A DNA stretch of 64,000 nucleotides from Bradyrhizobium sp. CB82 (GCF_029714405.1 NZ_CP121651.1:310001-374000); one strand, 5' to 3'. Counted from the stretch's first letter, positions 53,425 through 62,523 are shown. Notes: generated by a model from the sequence alone, not told the origin. A program made the numbers and translations.

Positions 53425-55389
53425 ATGGCCCAGAAGAAGCCGAGCCGCGCAATCAAGCTCTTCGGAACCGAAGCCCCTGACGGCAAACGCCGCGAATTGA
53501 GAGCCGGTCCCATCTCGGCAGTCTTCGACAGCGGCGCCTTGCGCTACATCCGCTATTACGGCGAAGAAGTCTTGCGCGGAATTGCCTATCTCGTGCGCGA
53601 CAAGGACTGGGGTACCTATGCTCCGGCAATCGACAACCTGAAGATCCGCCAAAACAAGAACAGCTTTGCCGTCGCTTATCATGCCACCTGTAGAGACCAG
53701 CACCAGGCGATCCATTACTCCGCGAAGATCGACGCAAGCGATGATGGGACACTGAGGTTTTCGGCAGAAGCAACGCCACTCTTTGACTTTCTTACCAATC
53801 GGACAGGCTTTGTCGTGCTGCATCCGCTTGCAGGAACGGTTGGACGACCGGTTGACGTCGTGCACACGGATGGGAAGAGAGAGAGGCGCAAATTTCCGAA
53901 ATTCATCAGCCCCGGTCAACCCATCTTCGAAATCCGCTCACTTAAGCACGGGCCGTTGCCCGGCGTTGCCGTGACCGTTCTGATGGAGGGAAACAAGTTC
54001 GAAATGGAGGACCATCGAAACTGGATGGATGCCTCCTACAAGACCTATGTGTGCTCGCTGCTCGATCCCTGGCCGTACACGCTGGAGAGGGGTAAGAGCT
54101 TCAGCCAGTCAATCACCCTCACCGTCTCAGGCAAGCCGCCGAAATCGAGACCAAGGGCATCCGCTGCCGCCACGACCGTAACTCTTGGGGGCACGAAAGG
54201 CCGCATTCCGCAAATCGGCGTCGGCGTGCCGATGGCAGAAGCCGCAGCGGCGCTCGAGGCCGTGGACCTTATCGCTGCGGCGCGGCCTCAGGCGCTCGTT
54301 TGTCAGATCGACGGGCGCGAGCGAGGACAGGAAGAGGCCGCTGCAAGCTTCCGCGATCTGTCACGGCAAACAGGAGCTCCGGTCACACTTGAGATCATTT
54401 TGCCGGCCAGGGAGCCGGCCGACAAGGAAATGCCTGCGATCGCGAGCGCAGTGAATGCTGCGGGGCTCACACCAACGTCCGTTGTCGTCACCCAAATGCA
54501 CGATCTCAAATCTTTTCAACCCAACACACCGAGACCCTGGGGGCCCACCTACGAGGAAATGGCGACGGCGGCCCGAGCCTCTTTTCCGAATGCCGTGCTT
54601 GGCGGTGGCATGCTCTCCTATTTCACCGAACTGAACCGCAAGCCCGTCCCCAAGGGCGTGTTTGACTTCATCACGCACACCGGCTGCCCCATTGTACATG
54701 CGCCAGACGACATCTCGGTCATGGAGACGCTTGAGACTCTTCCGTGGATCTTCGCTTCAGCACGCGCCATGATCGGCAAAGTACCCTATCAGATCGGACC
54801 GACCGGTATTCCATGTCGTGACAACCCCTATGGCGCAGCGGTTGCGCCAAACCCCAACAACAGGCGGGTCTGTCTCTCCGATAAAGATCCCCGACAGCGC
54901 GGCCTCTTCGCCGCTGCATGGAGCCTCGGATATCTGTCGGCGGCGGCAAGAGCCGGTGTCGACGCCGTCGCCCTCGGCTCTGCCACCGGTTCGCAAGGGA
55001 TGATCTATCGCAAACTGCCCCATACCCAGCCGTGGTTCGACGGCCGCGAGGCCAGACTCTTCCCCATCTACCATGTTGTTGCAGGACTTGCCGCAGCGAG
55101 CGGAGCAAGATCCATCGACACGGATTCGTCTGCACCGTCAAAGCTTGCCGCTCTTGCGCATCGCGACAAGGCTGGAAATGTCCTTTGGCTTGCCAACCTC
55201 TCAGGCGAGATCAGGCGCCTGAAGGTACAGGGCTTCGATGGCACTGCAAGAGTGGACGTTCTCGACGAAAGAAGCTTTGAAGCGGCGGTGCACGATCCAG
55301 CCTGGCTCGACAGCAACAGCACGTTCATCCGCAGGGTTGGAAGTTTTGAGCTTCCGTCCTATGGGATTGTCCGAATCAAGAGCGCCTGA
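53425..55389 (+). CDS. apnL: Probable D-apionate lactonase (ApnL-like)
   Basis: 654 residues, no signal peptide, so cytoplasmic. The N-terminal beta-rich part contains LRAGPISAVFDSGALRYIRY, YGEEVLRGIAYLVRDKDWGT, TNRTGFVVLHPLAGTVGRPV and KFEMEDHRNWMDASYKTYV. A probable TIM-barrel part begins about 255 (IPQIGVGVPMAEAAAALEAV), and a beta domain ends the protein. The combination matches what I remember of ApnL, the lactonase that opens D-apionolactone. The gene follows the importer by 10 bases and is the last of the operon. If correct, the imported sugar is apiose-derived. If the memory is wrong it remains a conserved protein of unknown function tied to sugar-acid uptake. Confidence 0.6.
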   Translation: MAQKKPSRAIKLFGTEAPDGKRRELRAGPISAVFDSGALRYIRYYGEEVLRGIAYLVRDKDWGTYAPAIDNLKIRQNKNSFAVAYHATCRDQHQAIHYSAKIDASDDGTLRFSAEATPLFDFLTNRTGFVVLHPLAGTVGRPVDVVHTDGKRERRKFPKFISPGQPIFEIRSLKHGPLPGVAVTVLMEGNKFEMEDHRNWMDASYKTYVCSLLDPWPYTLERGKSFSQSITLTVSGKPPKSRPRASAAATTVTLGGTKGRIPQIGVGVPMAEAAAALEAVDLIAAARPQALVCQIDGRERGQEEAAASFRDLSRQTGAPVTLEIILPAREPADKEMPAIASAVNAAGLTPTSVVVTQMHDLKSFQPNTPRPWGPTYEEMATAARASFPNAVLGGGMLSYFTELNRKPVPKGVFDFITHTGCPIVHAPDDISVMETLETLPWIFASARAMIGKVPYQIGPTGIPCRDNPYGAAVAPNPNNRRVCLSDKDPRQRGLFAAAWSLGYLSAAARAGVDAVALGSATGSQGMIYRKLPHTQPWFDGREARLFPIYHVVAGLAAASGARSIDTDSSAPSKLAALAHRDKAGNVLWLANLSGEIRRLKVQGFDGTARVDVLDERSFEAAVHDPAWLDSNSTFIRRVGSFELPSYGIVRIKSA

Positions 55390-55838
55390 TCTCCCGTTAG
55401 CGCACTAGACTGCAAGCCGATCATCTCAGAGGGATTGCGCGACCGCTTTGATGCAGCACCCGTCGGAATATAGTTGGTAGGATACCAGGGCCCGATGTTG
55501 ATGTCGCTGCCGGCGGCGACGGCGTTGCCGGTGGCGCCAAGCCTTGCGGCAGTGGTCGGAGCGGGCACGCCGGCCGGCCCGCGGATGGCCTTCACGGGCC
55601 GACTTCGCGATTTTGGTCGCGTTGACCATGTCCGACTGGTCTGCCTCTGCGGCAACAGTACTGCCTGGCGTCCTTGCTCTCACAGAGCGTGACATGGCCG
55701 CCCACCGATCCGGCTGGAGACCATTACGGCGCCAGGCGTCGGGTCGCGCTGCATCGTGGGCTTCTCGATGAGCTTCGCGCCCCCTTCCTGGGCCAGCGAC
55801 ATGGACACGCTCCGTGTCGCGATCTCGCGAAAGGAGCC
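55390..55838. other. Region downstream of the sugar-acid operon
   Basis: Unassigned. Frames on the minus strand (55426-55941) mix pieces of at least two proteins and are not a single gene. No clear terminator was seen. Confidence 0.35.
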
Positions 55839-55941
55839 GTAGCTCCGCGATGTAGTTGCCGGCATCCCGCAAGGTGACCAGCTTGCCGCCGCCCGGCACC
55901 GTGATCGGATCGTGAAATGGCCGCCCCCAGCCCTTGGTCAT
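55839..55941 (-). pseudogene. N-terminal fragment of a small Bradyrhizobium hypothetical
   Basis: MTKGWGRPFHDPITVPGGGK, then LVTLRDAGNYIAEL, is the beginning of a short conserved protein that normally runs to about 70 residues. The sequence diverges after residue 34, so the 3' half has been replaced. Confidence 0.6.
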
Positions 55942-55960
55942 TTCGTATTTCGATATCCCG

Positions 55961-56134
55961 TTACAGAAGCTGGCGGCTTGCCGGAGTCGAAATCAGGTCG
56001 AACGTCCGCACATCGGGCCGGCGAGCGGCGCTCAAGGCCACGCTAAAGCTACAGCGGTAGTCCGCGCAATAGATCAGGACGCCTTGCACGCCAATCTCGC
56101 GCATGTCTCCGAAAGTGATCTTTTGAGGCCTCAT
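55961..56134 (-). CDS. Small YCADYRC-type hypothetical, truncated
   Basis: 57 residues, MRPQKITFGDMREIGVQGVL, then IYCADYRCSFSVALSAARRP. The YCADYxCS segment marks a small-protein type of Bradyrhizobium that usually ends in a second Cys pair (CxxCG). That pair is missing here, so the C-terminus is probably lost. A degenerate relative lies at 56980-57110. Confidence 0.55.
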   Translation of the reverse strand: MRPQKITFGDMREIGVQGVLIYCADYRCSFSVALSAARRPDVRTFDLISTPASRQLL

Positions 56135-56381
56135 GCCGGGATCATTGCGCCGATCGCGTCCGGAGATGAAGTCGCTAATCCTTGTAGTAACGTAGGCGAG
56201 CGGCACCAGCGCAAGGTCAACCGCTGTGATGAGGTAGTGCACCTATCAGGTGCACGTTGACAGCTCAGACCAATGAGCGCAGCATGCCTTCGCAGAGGCA
56301 ACTTCCACAAAGGAGACCAATCCGCTCATGGTGAGGAATTTCCTCACCACTCAACGTTTTGCGTCAACTTTGGAGGAAGCC

Positions 56382-56585
56382 ATGTCTGCATCTCTCATCC
56401 CCCACATTGAATCTCTCCGCTTTCAGTACCTCGGAACCGACACCGTTCTGCTCGTGCTGGAGACCAGCGACGGCCCGGAGCGGTTCACGATGCCGACGCG
56501 CGCCATATTCGAGTTCTCTAAGCGGAGCACTGAATGCATAAATCAAAATCTGGCGCCGGCGCTCTCGGACATCTGCGCGCTGTAG
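56382..56585 (+). CDS. Small hypothetical protein
   Basis: 67 residues, MSASLIPHIESLRFQYLGTD; GGAGG six bases upstream decides the start over an in-frame ATG at 56328. The central part TVLLVLETSDGPERFTMPTR looks like a beta hairpin. A strong terminator follows after 30 bases. Function unknown. Confidence 0.7.
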   Translation: MSASLIPHIESLRFQYLGTDTVLLVLETSDGPERFTMPTRAIFEFSKRSTECINQNLAPALSDICAL

Positions 56586-56615
56586 ACGCGCTCTGAGTGG
56601 TGGATATCGGGAATT

Positions 56616-56641
56616 GGCCCGGCATCTTGCCGGGCCTTTTT
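56616..56641 (+). terminator. Rho-independent terminator
   Basis: Perfect 8-bp stem GGCCCGGC / GCCGGGCC, 5-base loop, five T residues; ends the 56382-56585 gene. Confidence 0.9.
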
Positions 56642-56979
56642 CATGGTGGATACCGCCACCTTCGAGCGCCGTCCCCATTTGTTCCTATTGCGACGTGTTG
56701 CGCGACGCATGATCATAGCTCGCAGCACAACCGCGGACATCGCCGCACTTCGCATTTGCGCTTAACGGCAATCCAGCTCGCCCAGAACGGCACATCGACG
56801 CCATTCAAGGTGACGGACCACCCCATCACAATCCGGAGAGCGGCATACGGAAAACAAATGGTTTTCGTACGCAGCGGCCGCGCGAAAGCGAGCGCGTGAG
56901 CCGCGCGGACTGCCGACGCCCTCGAGGGATGGTCGTCGCCACCCACGAGAGGCAGTAGCTCGCAGCACTTGGGAGCCTT
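56642..56979. other. Gap without a supported gene
   Basis: Open frames on both strands lack protein character. Confidence 0.35.
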
Positions 56980-57110
56980 CGGCGACATGCGCCAGATGGG
57001 GGCGCGGGGCGTCGGTCTATTGCGCCGACTACCGTTGCAGCCACTTGGTTGCCTTCAGCGCCGACCGCTGGCCAGGATGAGATGAGGCTATCCGACGTCG
57101 AGCGAGCGGA
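56980..57110 (+). pseudogene. Degenerate second copy of the YCADYRC small-protein type
   Basis: VYCADYRCSHLVAFSADRWP is followed by a premature stop. One base over it resumes DEMRLSDVE. The order of motifs matches 55961-56134 and extends further toward the expected C-terminus. At least one frameshift; no start identified. Confidence 0.5.
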
Positions 57111-57686
57111 TCGGTCAACATCACCCTGCCAGCAACGCCCAATGGATGAGCGATCAAAAAGGCGGCGCGCAAGAGTAGCGACGTCCTGTCATTTGGCCCA
57201 ATCGTCCCCGTAGAGACGTGTCATCTTGCCGTAGGCCCGGCGGATGAACAGGCGTTCGACAATACCATGCCTGAAACATAGGCCGCCACGAGCGCCGATC
57301 CGCAGGCGACGTATGGGTTTAGCAACTCAAAGTAAATGTTGATGGCGGCTCCGGTCAGGATGACGACCACCATGACGGCATTACGGACAATTTGAAACAT
57401 TTTCCCTCCCAGCCCGGGAGGTATCTACCAAAACAAACCCCAAGGCGGCAAGTCGAGCCACGCTTTACCTGCACTGCCTGCGGGCGCCGCGGTGCCGACG
57501 TCCGGCCGAACTTCAACTGGGATAAGCCGCCCAGCCCCTCGATGGGACATCGGAACACGGTCAAGTGACGCTAGGCTCCGGGGATGGCAGGGGGCGGCCG
57601 TTGAGTGGCCCCAAGCGGTGTGAGCTACTTCACATGACTTTTTGTGGCTCTATTGCAAGCTGCGACTTTCGCGGGAGGAGAAAGTC
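57111..57686. other. Intergenic region
   Basis: A minus-strand frame around 57200-57400 encodes hydrophobic pieces that may be a decayed small membrane protein, but no start or motif can be fixed. Otherwise nothing is seen. Confidence 0.35.
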
Positions 57687-57896
57687 ATGAAGCGCCCATC
57701 TCGGTCGTCCATCAAAGGACTACTCTTCGTTACGTTGCTGATCCCTGCGGTTTTCACTAACGCGTATCTGAACAATTTCAAGAAAGATCCGCAACGTTGC
57801 GGAGAACACTGTCGGTCAACGATCGACGCTGTACAAAACGCATTCCCTAATGCGGTAGAAGCTATCGCGAAGAAGCTCCCTAAAGTGCGGGCATAG
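57687..57896 (+). CDS. Small exported or membrane-anchored hypothetical protein
   Basis: 69 residues, MKRPSRSSIKGLLFVTLLIP, with a basic N-terminus and one hydrophobic segment (11-26). RCGEHCRS gives a CxxxC pair. GGAGGAG lies upstream. A hairpin terminator follows 14 bases after the stop. Confidence 0.65.
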   Translation: MKRPSRSSIKGLLFVTLLIPAVFTNAYLNNFKKDPQRCGEHCRSTIDAVQNAFPNAVEAIAKKLPKVRA

Positions 57897-57910
57897 CGCG
57901 CTACGAGAAA

Positions 57911-57941
57911 GGCCCGCCAGCGTGAACCGGCAGGCCCTTTT
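57911..57941 (+). terminator. Hairpin terminator of the GGCCCGCC-AGCGTGAACC family
   Basis: GGCCCGCC-AGCGTGAACC-GGCAGGCC followed by CTTTT. One mismatch in the 8-bp stem. The loop is identical to that at 59268. Confidence 0.75.
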
Positions 57942-58256
57942 GTTCTCGTGCCGCGGTTAGACCCAAAACGACCCCAGCCAGGGGGATGCTGGGGCCGTCA
58001 AGTGCTCAACCGCGTTCGGTCATGGTGTGTCAGGCAGGACCGAAGCATGAGAACGAACACCGCCCATTGCCACCTGTTCCTATCGCCATGAAGAGGTACC
58101 TCCCTTGAGGCGCGGCAGCGCGTCACACCTTGTGGCATGGCCATTGCACAGTGAAATCAACTGGGATTTCAGTGCTCAGTTCGAGAATAAAGCGCTGCCG
58201 GGACCTGTATTTCGAGCCCAACGGTCGCTTTTTCATAGCTTATTTGAGGAAACACA

Positions 58257-58445
58257 TTGGGCGACAAGGAATCTCAGCAGATCAGATTCATCGTGCGGCA
58301 GGGAGGCAGGGGTGGCTGGATGGTTTACGATCGCGAACGGAAGGGGCCAGCACTTATTGGGATGAGTTTAGCGGAGGGCTTAACCAAAGAACAAGCCGAA
58401 CGAGCTGCGCGGCTTCTGACTGCTGGTGGACAGGACAATCTTTAG
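58257..58445 (+). CDS. Small hypothetical protein with TTG start
   Basis: 62 residues: SQQIRFIVRQGGRGGWMVYD, then RERKGPALIGMSLAEGL and a helical end. GAGGAAAC stands just before the TTG, and no ATG fits. Small proteins with this GGWMVYDR block are familiar from Bradyrhizobium; function unknown. Confidence 0.6.
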   Translation: MGDKESQQIRFIVRQGGRGGWMVYDRERKGPALIGMSLAEGLTKEQAERAARLLTAGGQDNL

Positions 58446-58508
58446 AGAGCGACCCAGCTCCAGTTAGAGCAGCTCCGACTGTCACAAGTAAGGCTGCCCG
58501 CTCGTGAT

Positions 58509-58790
58509 GTGCTGGGCCTTGTCGGCGAGGTTTGGCATGCGATCGTGATGGTAACGAGGTTCGTCGAGCGGTTCACTACTGCGGCGGTCATGCTTGGTGC
58601 CGTCATCTTGACGGGCGCGATCATGTTCACTTCACGCTGGAGCATCGCAGAAATGTGCGGGCGGGTCGGGGTTGCTCGGCTCGATCGATGGACTGGACAG
58701 ATTGCCTGGTGCATTCCAACGGCAACGGAACCGCCAAGCAAACTTGCTTGCGAACTGCCCGATTATAATTGGCAGAAAGTGAAGCCATAA
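58509..58790 (+). CDS. Small membrane protein, hypothetical
   Basis: Up to 93 residues (fewer if MVTRFVERFTTAAVMLGAVI is the start), with one clear hydrophobic segment TTAAVMLGAVILTGAIMF and a C-terminal part holding two cysteines and several tryptophans. No family recognised. Confidence 0.45.
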   Translation: MLGLVGEVWHAIVMVTRFVERFTTAAVMLGAVILTGAIMFTSRWSIAEMCGRVGVARLDRWTGQIAWCIPTATEPPSKLACELPDYNWQKVKP

Positions 58791-58843
58791 AGCAAAGCGC
58801 GACCGACGCCCCCTGCAGAAGCGGCCTGCCAGTCCGGCCTCCA

Positions 58844-59098
58844 TCAACCGGCTTTGGTTTCCCGGCTCAGCCACTCGTCCAGCTCCTCGGAATCAATTCG
58901 CCAGGAGGGCGATACACCATCCGCTGTTCGAGCTGCCAGCCGGTAGCCTTTCCGGCGGAGCTTGGTCGCCAATTTCTTCGCGCCGGCCTCGTCGCTACAC
59001 TCAACGGACATGCCTCCGTACAGGACGACCCACGTGAAGGGCTTTGGTTTCTCGGGGTGTCGTCGCCTCGAAACGTGACGCATGACTATAAACCCCAA
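58844..59098 (-). CDS. Small hypothetical protein
   Basis: 84 residues; the core KPFTWVVLYGGMSVECSDEA, then GAKKLATKLRRKGYRLAART, has good protein character. The start could be the internal MRHVSRRRHP. No family recognised. Confidence 0.5.
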   Translation of the reverse strand: MGFIVMRHVSRRRHPEKPKPFTWVVLYGGMSVECSDEAGAKKLATKLRRKGYRLAARTADGVSPSWRIDSEELDEWLSRETKAG

Positions 59099-59267
59099 AT
59101 TCTAAGCCTTCAGAGTTCAACCATTATTAGATACCCTGTTCAGAGGTTTCGCAAAGAAAAGCAACCTAGGTGCGACTATGCCGCATGCGCGCGCGAGTTG
59201 TGACTGCCGGCCCGAATAGAACATTCGGTGTATTCATTTGCGATCCACGTGATCAACCCGAGTACAA

Positions 59268-59293
59268 GGCCCGCCAGCGTGAACCGGCGGGCC
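59268..59293. terminator. Perfect hairpin of the GGCCCGCC-AGCGTGAACC family
   Basis: GGCCCGCC-AGCGTGAACC-GGCGGGCC, an 8-bp perfect stem with the same loop as at 57911, but without a clear T tract (CTCTG follows). Confidence 0.65.
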
Positions 59294-59437
59294 TCTGATG
59301 CTGGTGATCGAACTCCGGGGGGCGAGCATGTTTGCCCGGATCGGCATCATGCGTGCCTTGAACCGCCAAGCTGAGCGGGTGTTTAATCCCGATCTCAGAG
59401 AACATCGTCGGGGGCGGCGAAAACTGGCGAGGGACCG

Positions 59438-59614
59438 ATGAAGGATAAGAAATTGCTCGCTTCGACATTGCGCGAGGCTGGCAAGATTCTGCGCGAGCAC
59501 CGTGAGATGGGCTCGCGTAATCCAGCTACCACAATTCAGCAACTGATTGATTTGCTGGATACGCCTGAACTGTTGAGCGGGTTGAGAAGGGTAAGGAGAA
59601 GTGAATCGGGATAG
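59438..59614 (+). CDS. Small hypothetical helical protein abutting a group II intron end
   Basis: 58 residues, MKDKKLLASTLREAGKILRE, then HREMGSRNPATTIQQLIDLL. GCGAGGGACCG precedes the ATG. The last 10 residues (LRRVRRSESG) are probably encoded by, or altered by, the neighbouring intron terminus, so the original C-terminus may differ. Confidence 0.5.
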   Translation: MKDKKLLASTLREAGKILREHREMGSRNPATTIQQLIDLLDTPELLSGLRRVRRSESG

Positions 59615-60577
59615 GGGGAGTCTCGCGACTCCTCCCCTCCCACACCACCGTACATACGGGTCCGTATACGGCGGTTCACCGGATTGAGCACGAGCGGTTT
59701 GTTTTGCGTTCGTGCCAGAGGCTCAGATAGTGGGTTCTGTCGTGCTGGCTTCAGCCCTTTGCGCCGCGCCGTCCGGGCTTCACCCATTCCCGCTGCGCCG
59801 AAGGCCAGTGCCCTGGATTTTCAGCCGCATGGCCAGCTCGAAGTTTCCACATCCAAGCGTCTTTCCAGCTTTCGGGCCTTCAGCGAAACTCGTTCCGCCT
59901 GTCGGGTCGGAGGAGGCGCGCTCGATTGCTCTTGCGCTGGCCTCCGTCCGCCGCACAAACTGGACGTGCAGTTTTCCCGCATCCAGCTTTCATGAACGGG
60001 CTCTCGCGGCCTGAAGCGAAGGGATCAGTGAGACCAGCCCTACCAGCTTGAACTCTGTACGCAGCCGTCTCGTCGGATATTCCTTCCAGGCTGCGTTCCG
60101 CCACCGCTTGGTGCGGTGCGACCAGAGCCTTCGGACGATCCAACCATCCAGTTGATGGAAGCGTTTTCTGACATGGGAGCGACAGTAGTAGTTTCCCCAT
60201 CCTCGGATGATCGGGTTGATCGTCTCGATCAATTCGCCCAGACGCAGAGGCATCCGCCTCTTGGTCAAGGCCCTGATCTGATCCTTGAATCGGTCCACCG
60301 ACTTCTGTGTGGGAATGGCATAGAGATTCTGCCGGTTCAGTTTGGATTTGATCCGGTCGCGGGTCAGCTTGTATCGAGCTTTCCCCCGCTGGATTTTAAA
60401 TCCCAGGAACTCGAAGCCATGTGCGATGTGAACGATCCGGGTTTTCTCCCGGTTGAGCGTCACACCAAGCGTTTCGAGAATCCTTCCTGCTCGCGCCAAG
60501 GCGTGTTCCGCCTCCGCTCGAGTCCGACAGGTCACAACCCAGTCATCTGCCCAGCGTGTGAGCCGGTACCCGGAGCG
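59605..60577 (-). mobile_element. Group II intron, 3' fragment
   Basis: Read on the minus strand, the region 59605-59690 folds as intron domains V and VI: GCCGTATACGG-ACCCGTATGTACGGT, then a GGGAGGGGAGG...CTCCCCC stem close to the 3' end. The intron ORF lies upstream. Only the 3' part exists, broken at about 60577 against the VanZ fragment. Confidence 0.7.
59990..60577 (-). pseudogene. Group II intron reverse transcriptase/maturase, C-terminal fragment
   Basis: GYRLTRWADDWVVTCRTRAE holds the RT catalytic block (WADD in place of the usual YADD). RILETLGVTLNREKTRIVHI and FEFLGFKIQ follow. The maturase domain has IIRGWGNYYCRSHVRKRFHQ (GIIM motif), ending LQAARARS. The first RT blocks are absent. 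Confidence 0.85.
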
Positions 60578-60579
60578 GA

Positions 60580-60767
60580 TGAAGCTGGTGTGCGGCGTCG
60601 TGCTTGGTAGCGCGGTGGTGCTCGAATTTTTGCAAACGCTGACGCCGGATCGCCACGGAAGATTGCTGGATGCATCCGAAAAGGTTATTGGCGGATTGCT
60701 CGGGATTTTGCTCGCCAGCATCGTTTTGCGCGTGATGGAGCGTTGGACAGCTGCGTCTGATGTTTAG
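60580..60767 (+). pseudogene. VanZ-family protein, C-terminal fragment
   Basis: VLGSAVVLEFLQTLTPDRHG, then RLLDASEKVIGGLLGILLAS, is the conserved end of small VanZ-like membrane proteins (E-LQ-PxRxx-xDxxxNxxG pattern). The first two thirds are replaced by the intron fragment. Confidence 0.7.
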
Positions 60768-60789
60768 CCGCTCGGTCGCTACTAAGTCC

Positions 60790-61246
60790 TCAGCACCCCA
60801 AATACGGCTTCCCACGCTTAGGCCGCGGCAGCCTCTTTTGGGTGGACTTCGGTTTTGCCGTCCTGCCCCCCTTCGAACGCCGGCAATCATTGCCAAGACG
60901 GACATGGAGCGCCGAGCGCTGCGGCAACTCGCCTCGAGAAGCCGGCGAGTCCGGATCTGAAATGATGACCATGCGCACGCCCAGCGCTTTCAATCGGCTC
61001 GAGCGTCAATCGTCCGAGAACGCTCTTGCTCGGGACTGGTTGGAGCAACTTGGAACAAAACCCGTCGGCCAGCCCCGTCTCCTCATCGAGTGCCGCTCTG
61101 GATACTTGGAGCTGTTCCGCCCTCGACCTTAATGACGCATGCAACTGCTCGAAGCTCTCTGCCTCGCTGTAGAGCGGGTGTCGCGCGGATACATTCGCGG
61201 CGTGAAGCACGGCAGATTCAATACGTATTCGAGATAGTGGCCGCAT
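60790..61246 (-). pseudogene. XRE-like DNA-binding protein, frameshifted near 61000
   Basis: SFEQLHASLRSRAEQLQVSR, then AALDEETGLADGFCSKLLQP, is a helix-turn-helix region I know from small Bradyrhizobium regulators. At LTLEPI the frame breaks. One missing base would join it to LKALGVRMVIISDPD, ending PKRGKPYLGC at 60790. The first residues upstream of the helix-turn-helix are uncertain. Confidence 0.6.
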
Positions 61247-61472
61247 GAGCGTTGATCTGGATGATCTTTACCCTTTCAAGCACTCCGGTACTCTCAACTT
61301 TACCCAAGAGTTCTTGGCCGAGATGCTTGGCGCGCAACGGACGAGTGTCACGTTGTCGGCTCAAACGCTGCAAGAAGCCGGATTGATCGAATATAAGCGA
61401 GACAAAATCCACATTCTGGATGTAAACCGTCTGCAGGAGGCAGTTTGCGAGTGCTACCAAGGCGGTGAATGA
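61245..61472 (+). pseudogene. Crp/Fnr-family regulator, DNA-binding domain fragment
   Basis: NFTQEFLAEMLGAQRTSVTL, then SAQTLQEAGLIEYKRDKIHI and LQEAVCECYQ, is the winged-helix end of a Crp/Fnr-type regulator. The cyclic-nucleotide-binding domain (about 150 residues) is missing. As written it begins MSVDLDDLYPFKHSG, which is not family sequence. Confidence 0.75.
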
Positions 61473-61530
61473 TAAGTACGCAGAGATAGCGACCCCGAGC
61501 GATCGTTAGCTAACGTGCTGCCCCACGACT

Positions 61531-61836
61531 TTAGTGTTGTGTCTGATCCAACGTTTTGAGCAAGGCGTGGAGAAACGCGCTCGCATGATCATAATTGATA
61601 TCGCCGTCGGCCACAGCATGCACGCGGGGGTTCAGCACGCCGCCCACCGTTTCTGGACCAAGTGCCTCGGCGCGTTCTGACCATAGATCGAGGAGGTCAT
61701 CACAAATATCTCGACTCGACGTAAATAGCTTTAGCAACCGAGATGCACCGTCGTGATTTTTATTGAGTTCTGCGGCGAATGCATGGAATGCGAAAAAGCT
61801 TCGGAAATCGTCGCGCGATACTGCTCGCCTAGCCAT
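61531..61836 (-). CDS. Hypothetical protein
   Basis: 101 residues, MARRAVSRDDFRSFFAFHAF, mostly helical (NKNHDGASRLLKLFTSSRDI, DDLLDLWSERAEAL). No family recognised. Confidence 0.55.
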   Translation of the reverse strand: MARRAVSRDDFRSFFAFHAFAAELNKNHDGASRLLKLFTSSRDICDDLLDLWSERAEALGPETVGGVLNPRVHAVADGDINYDHASAFLHALLKTLDQTQH

Positions 61837-62040
61837 GAATATCTCCGACCAGAACGCAATGATGAGCTAATCAGCTGCAGACTAACGCATTTTGACGCAC
61901 CTGAATAGAGTCGGCTGTCCGATGGGGTCACCAGAATCGCCAAAGCAGAATCAAGGTCAGCGCGAGACCGAGGCAATCGACCGCGATCAACCGATCAACC
62001 TTGGTGCTGCTGTCCAATGCGGGCCGCTATCATGGTTACG

Positions 62041-62295
62041 TTACTGACCGACAATCGGCTTGGGAGCCTCGTTGGACGCGCTCCCCTCGACCACATGGAG
62101 ACGCGGTGAAGTGGACAGCCTGAAGATGCTGTCGTGCACTTGCTCTTTGGCTGAAGGGCCCCTACGCGAAGGCTCTGAGTACGGCGCGTATGCCAGATAG
62201 ACGGCCCGTCGTTTGCGCGAGACAATTCCTCGCGTGACATAACCCGCGGCAAAACCCACTCCCAGCAGTGCAAACGCAACAGCTAAGCCGAGCAT
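62041..62295 (-). CDS. Small membrane-anchored hypothetical protein
   Basis: 84 residues with an N-terminal hydrophobic anchor (LGLAVAFALLGVGFAAGYVT) followed by a basic SRKRR and a soluble tail. Type common in Bradyrhizobium; function unknown. Confidence 0.6.
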   Translation of the reverse strand: MLGLAVAFALLGVGFAAGYVTRGIVSRKRRAVYLAYAPYSEPSRRGPSAKEQVHDSIFRLSTSPRLHVVEGSASNEAPKPIVGQ

Positions 62296-62523
62296 AATGG
62301 AGGCTATGCTAGCACCAGGGGGCCGTCGTTAACTCACGTTAAACTCAATCAGCACGGTTCGGGTGATCAAAAGACAGCACACCTCGGCAGGCAAGTTCCG
62401 CAGCGCTTAGCCATAATTGCTTAGCCATAATTATGGTCGCTTGGCTGTGCATTCTAAGTACGGCGCTCATCACAGTTGGAAATTGGTGGCTAAAAGCGGC
62501 GCGGCTTTCTTCAGAGGCAGCGC

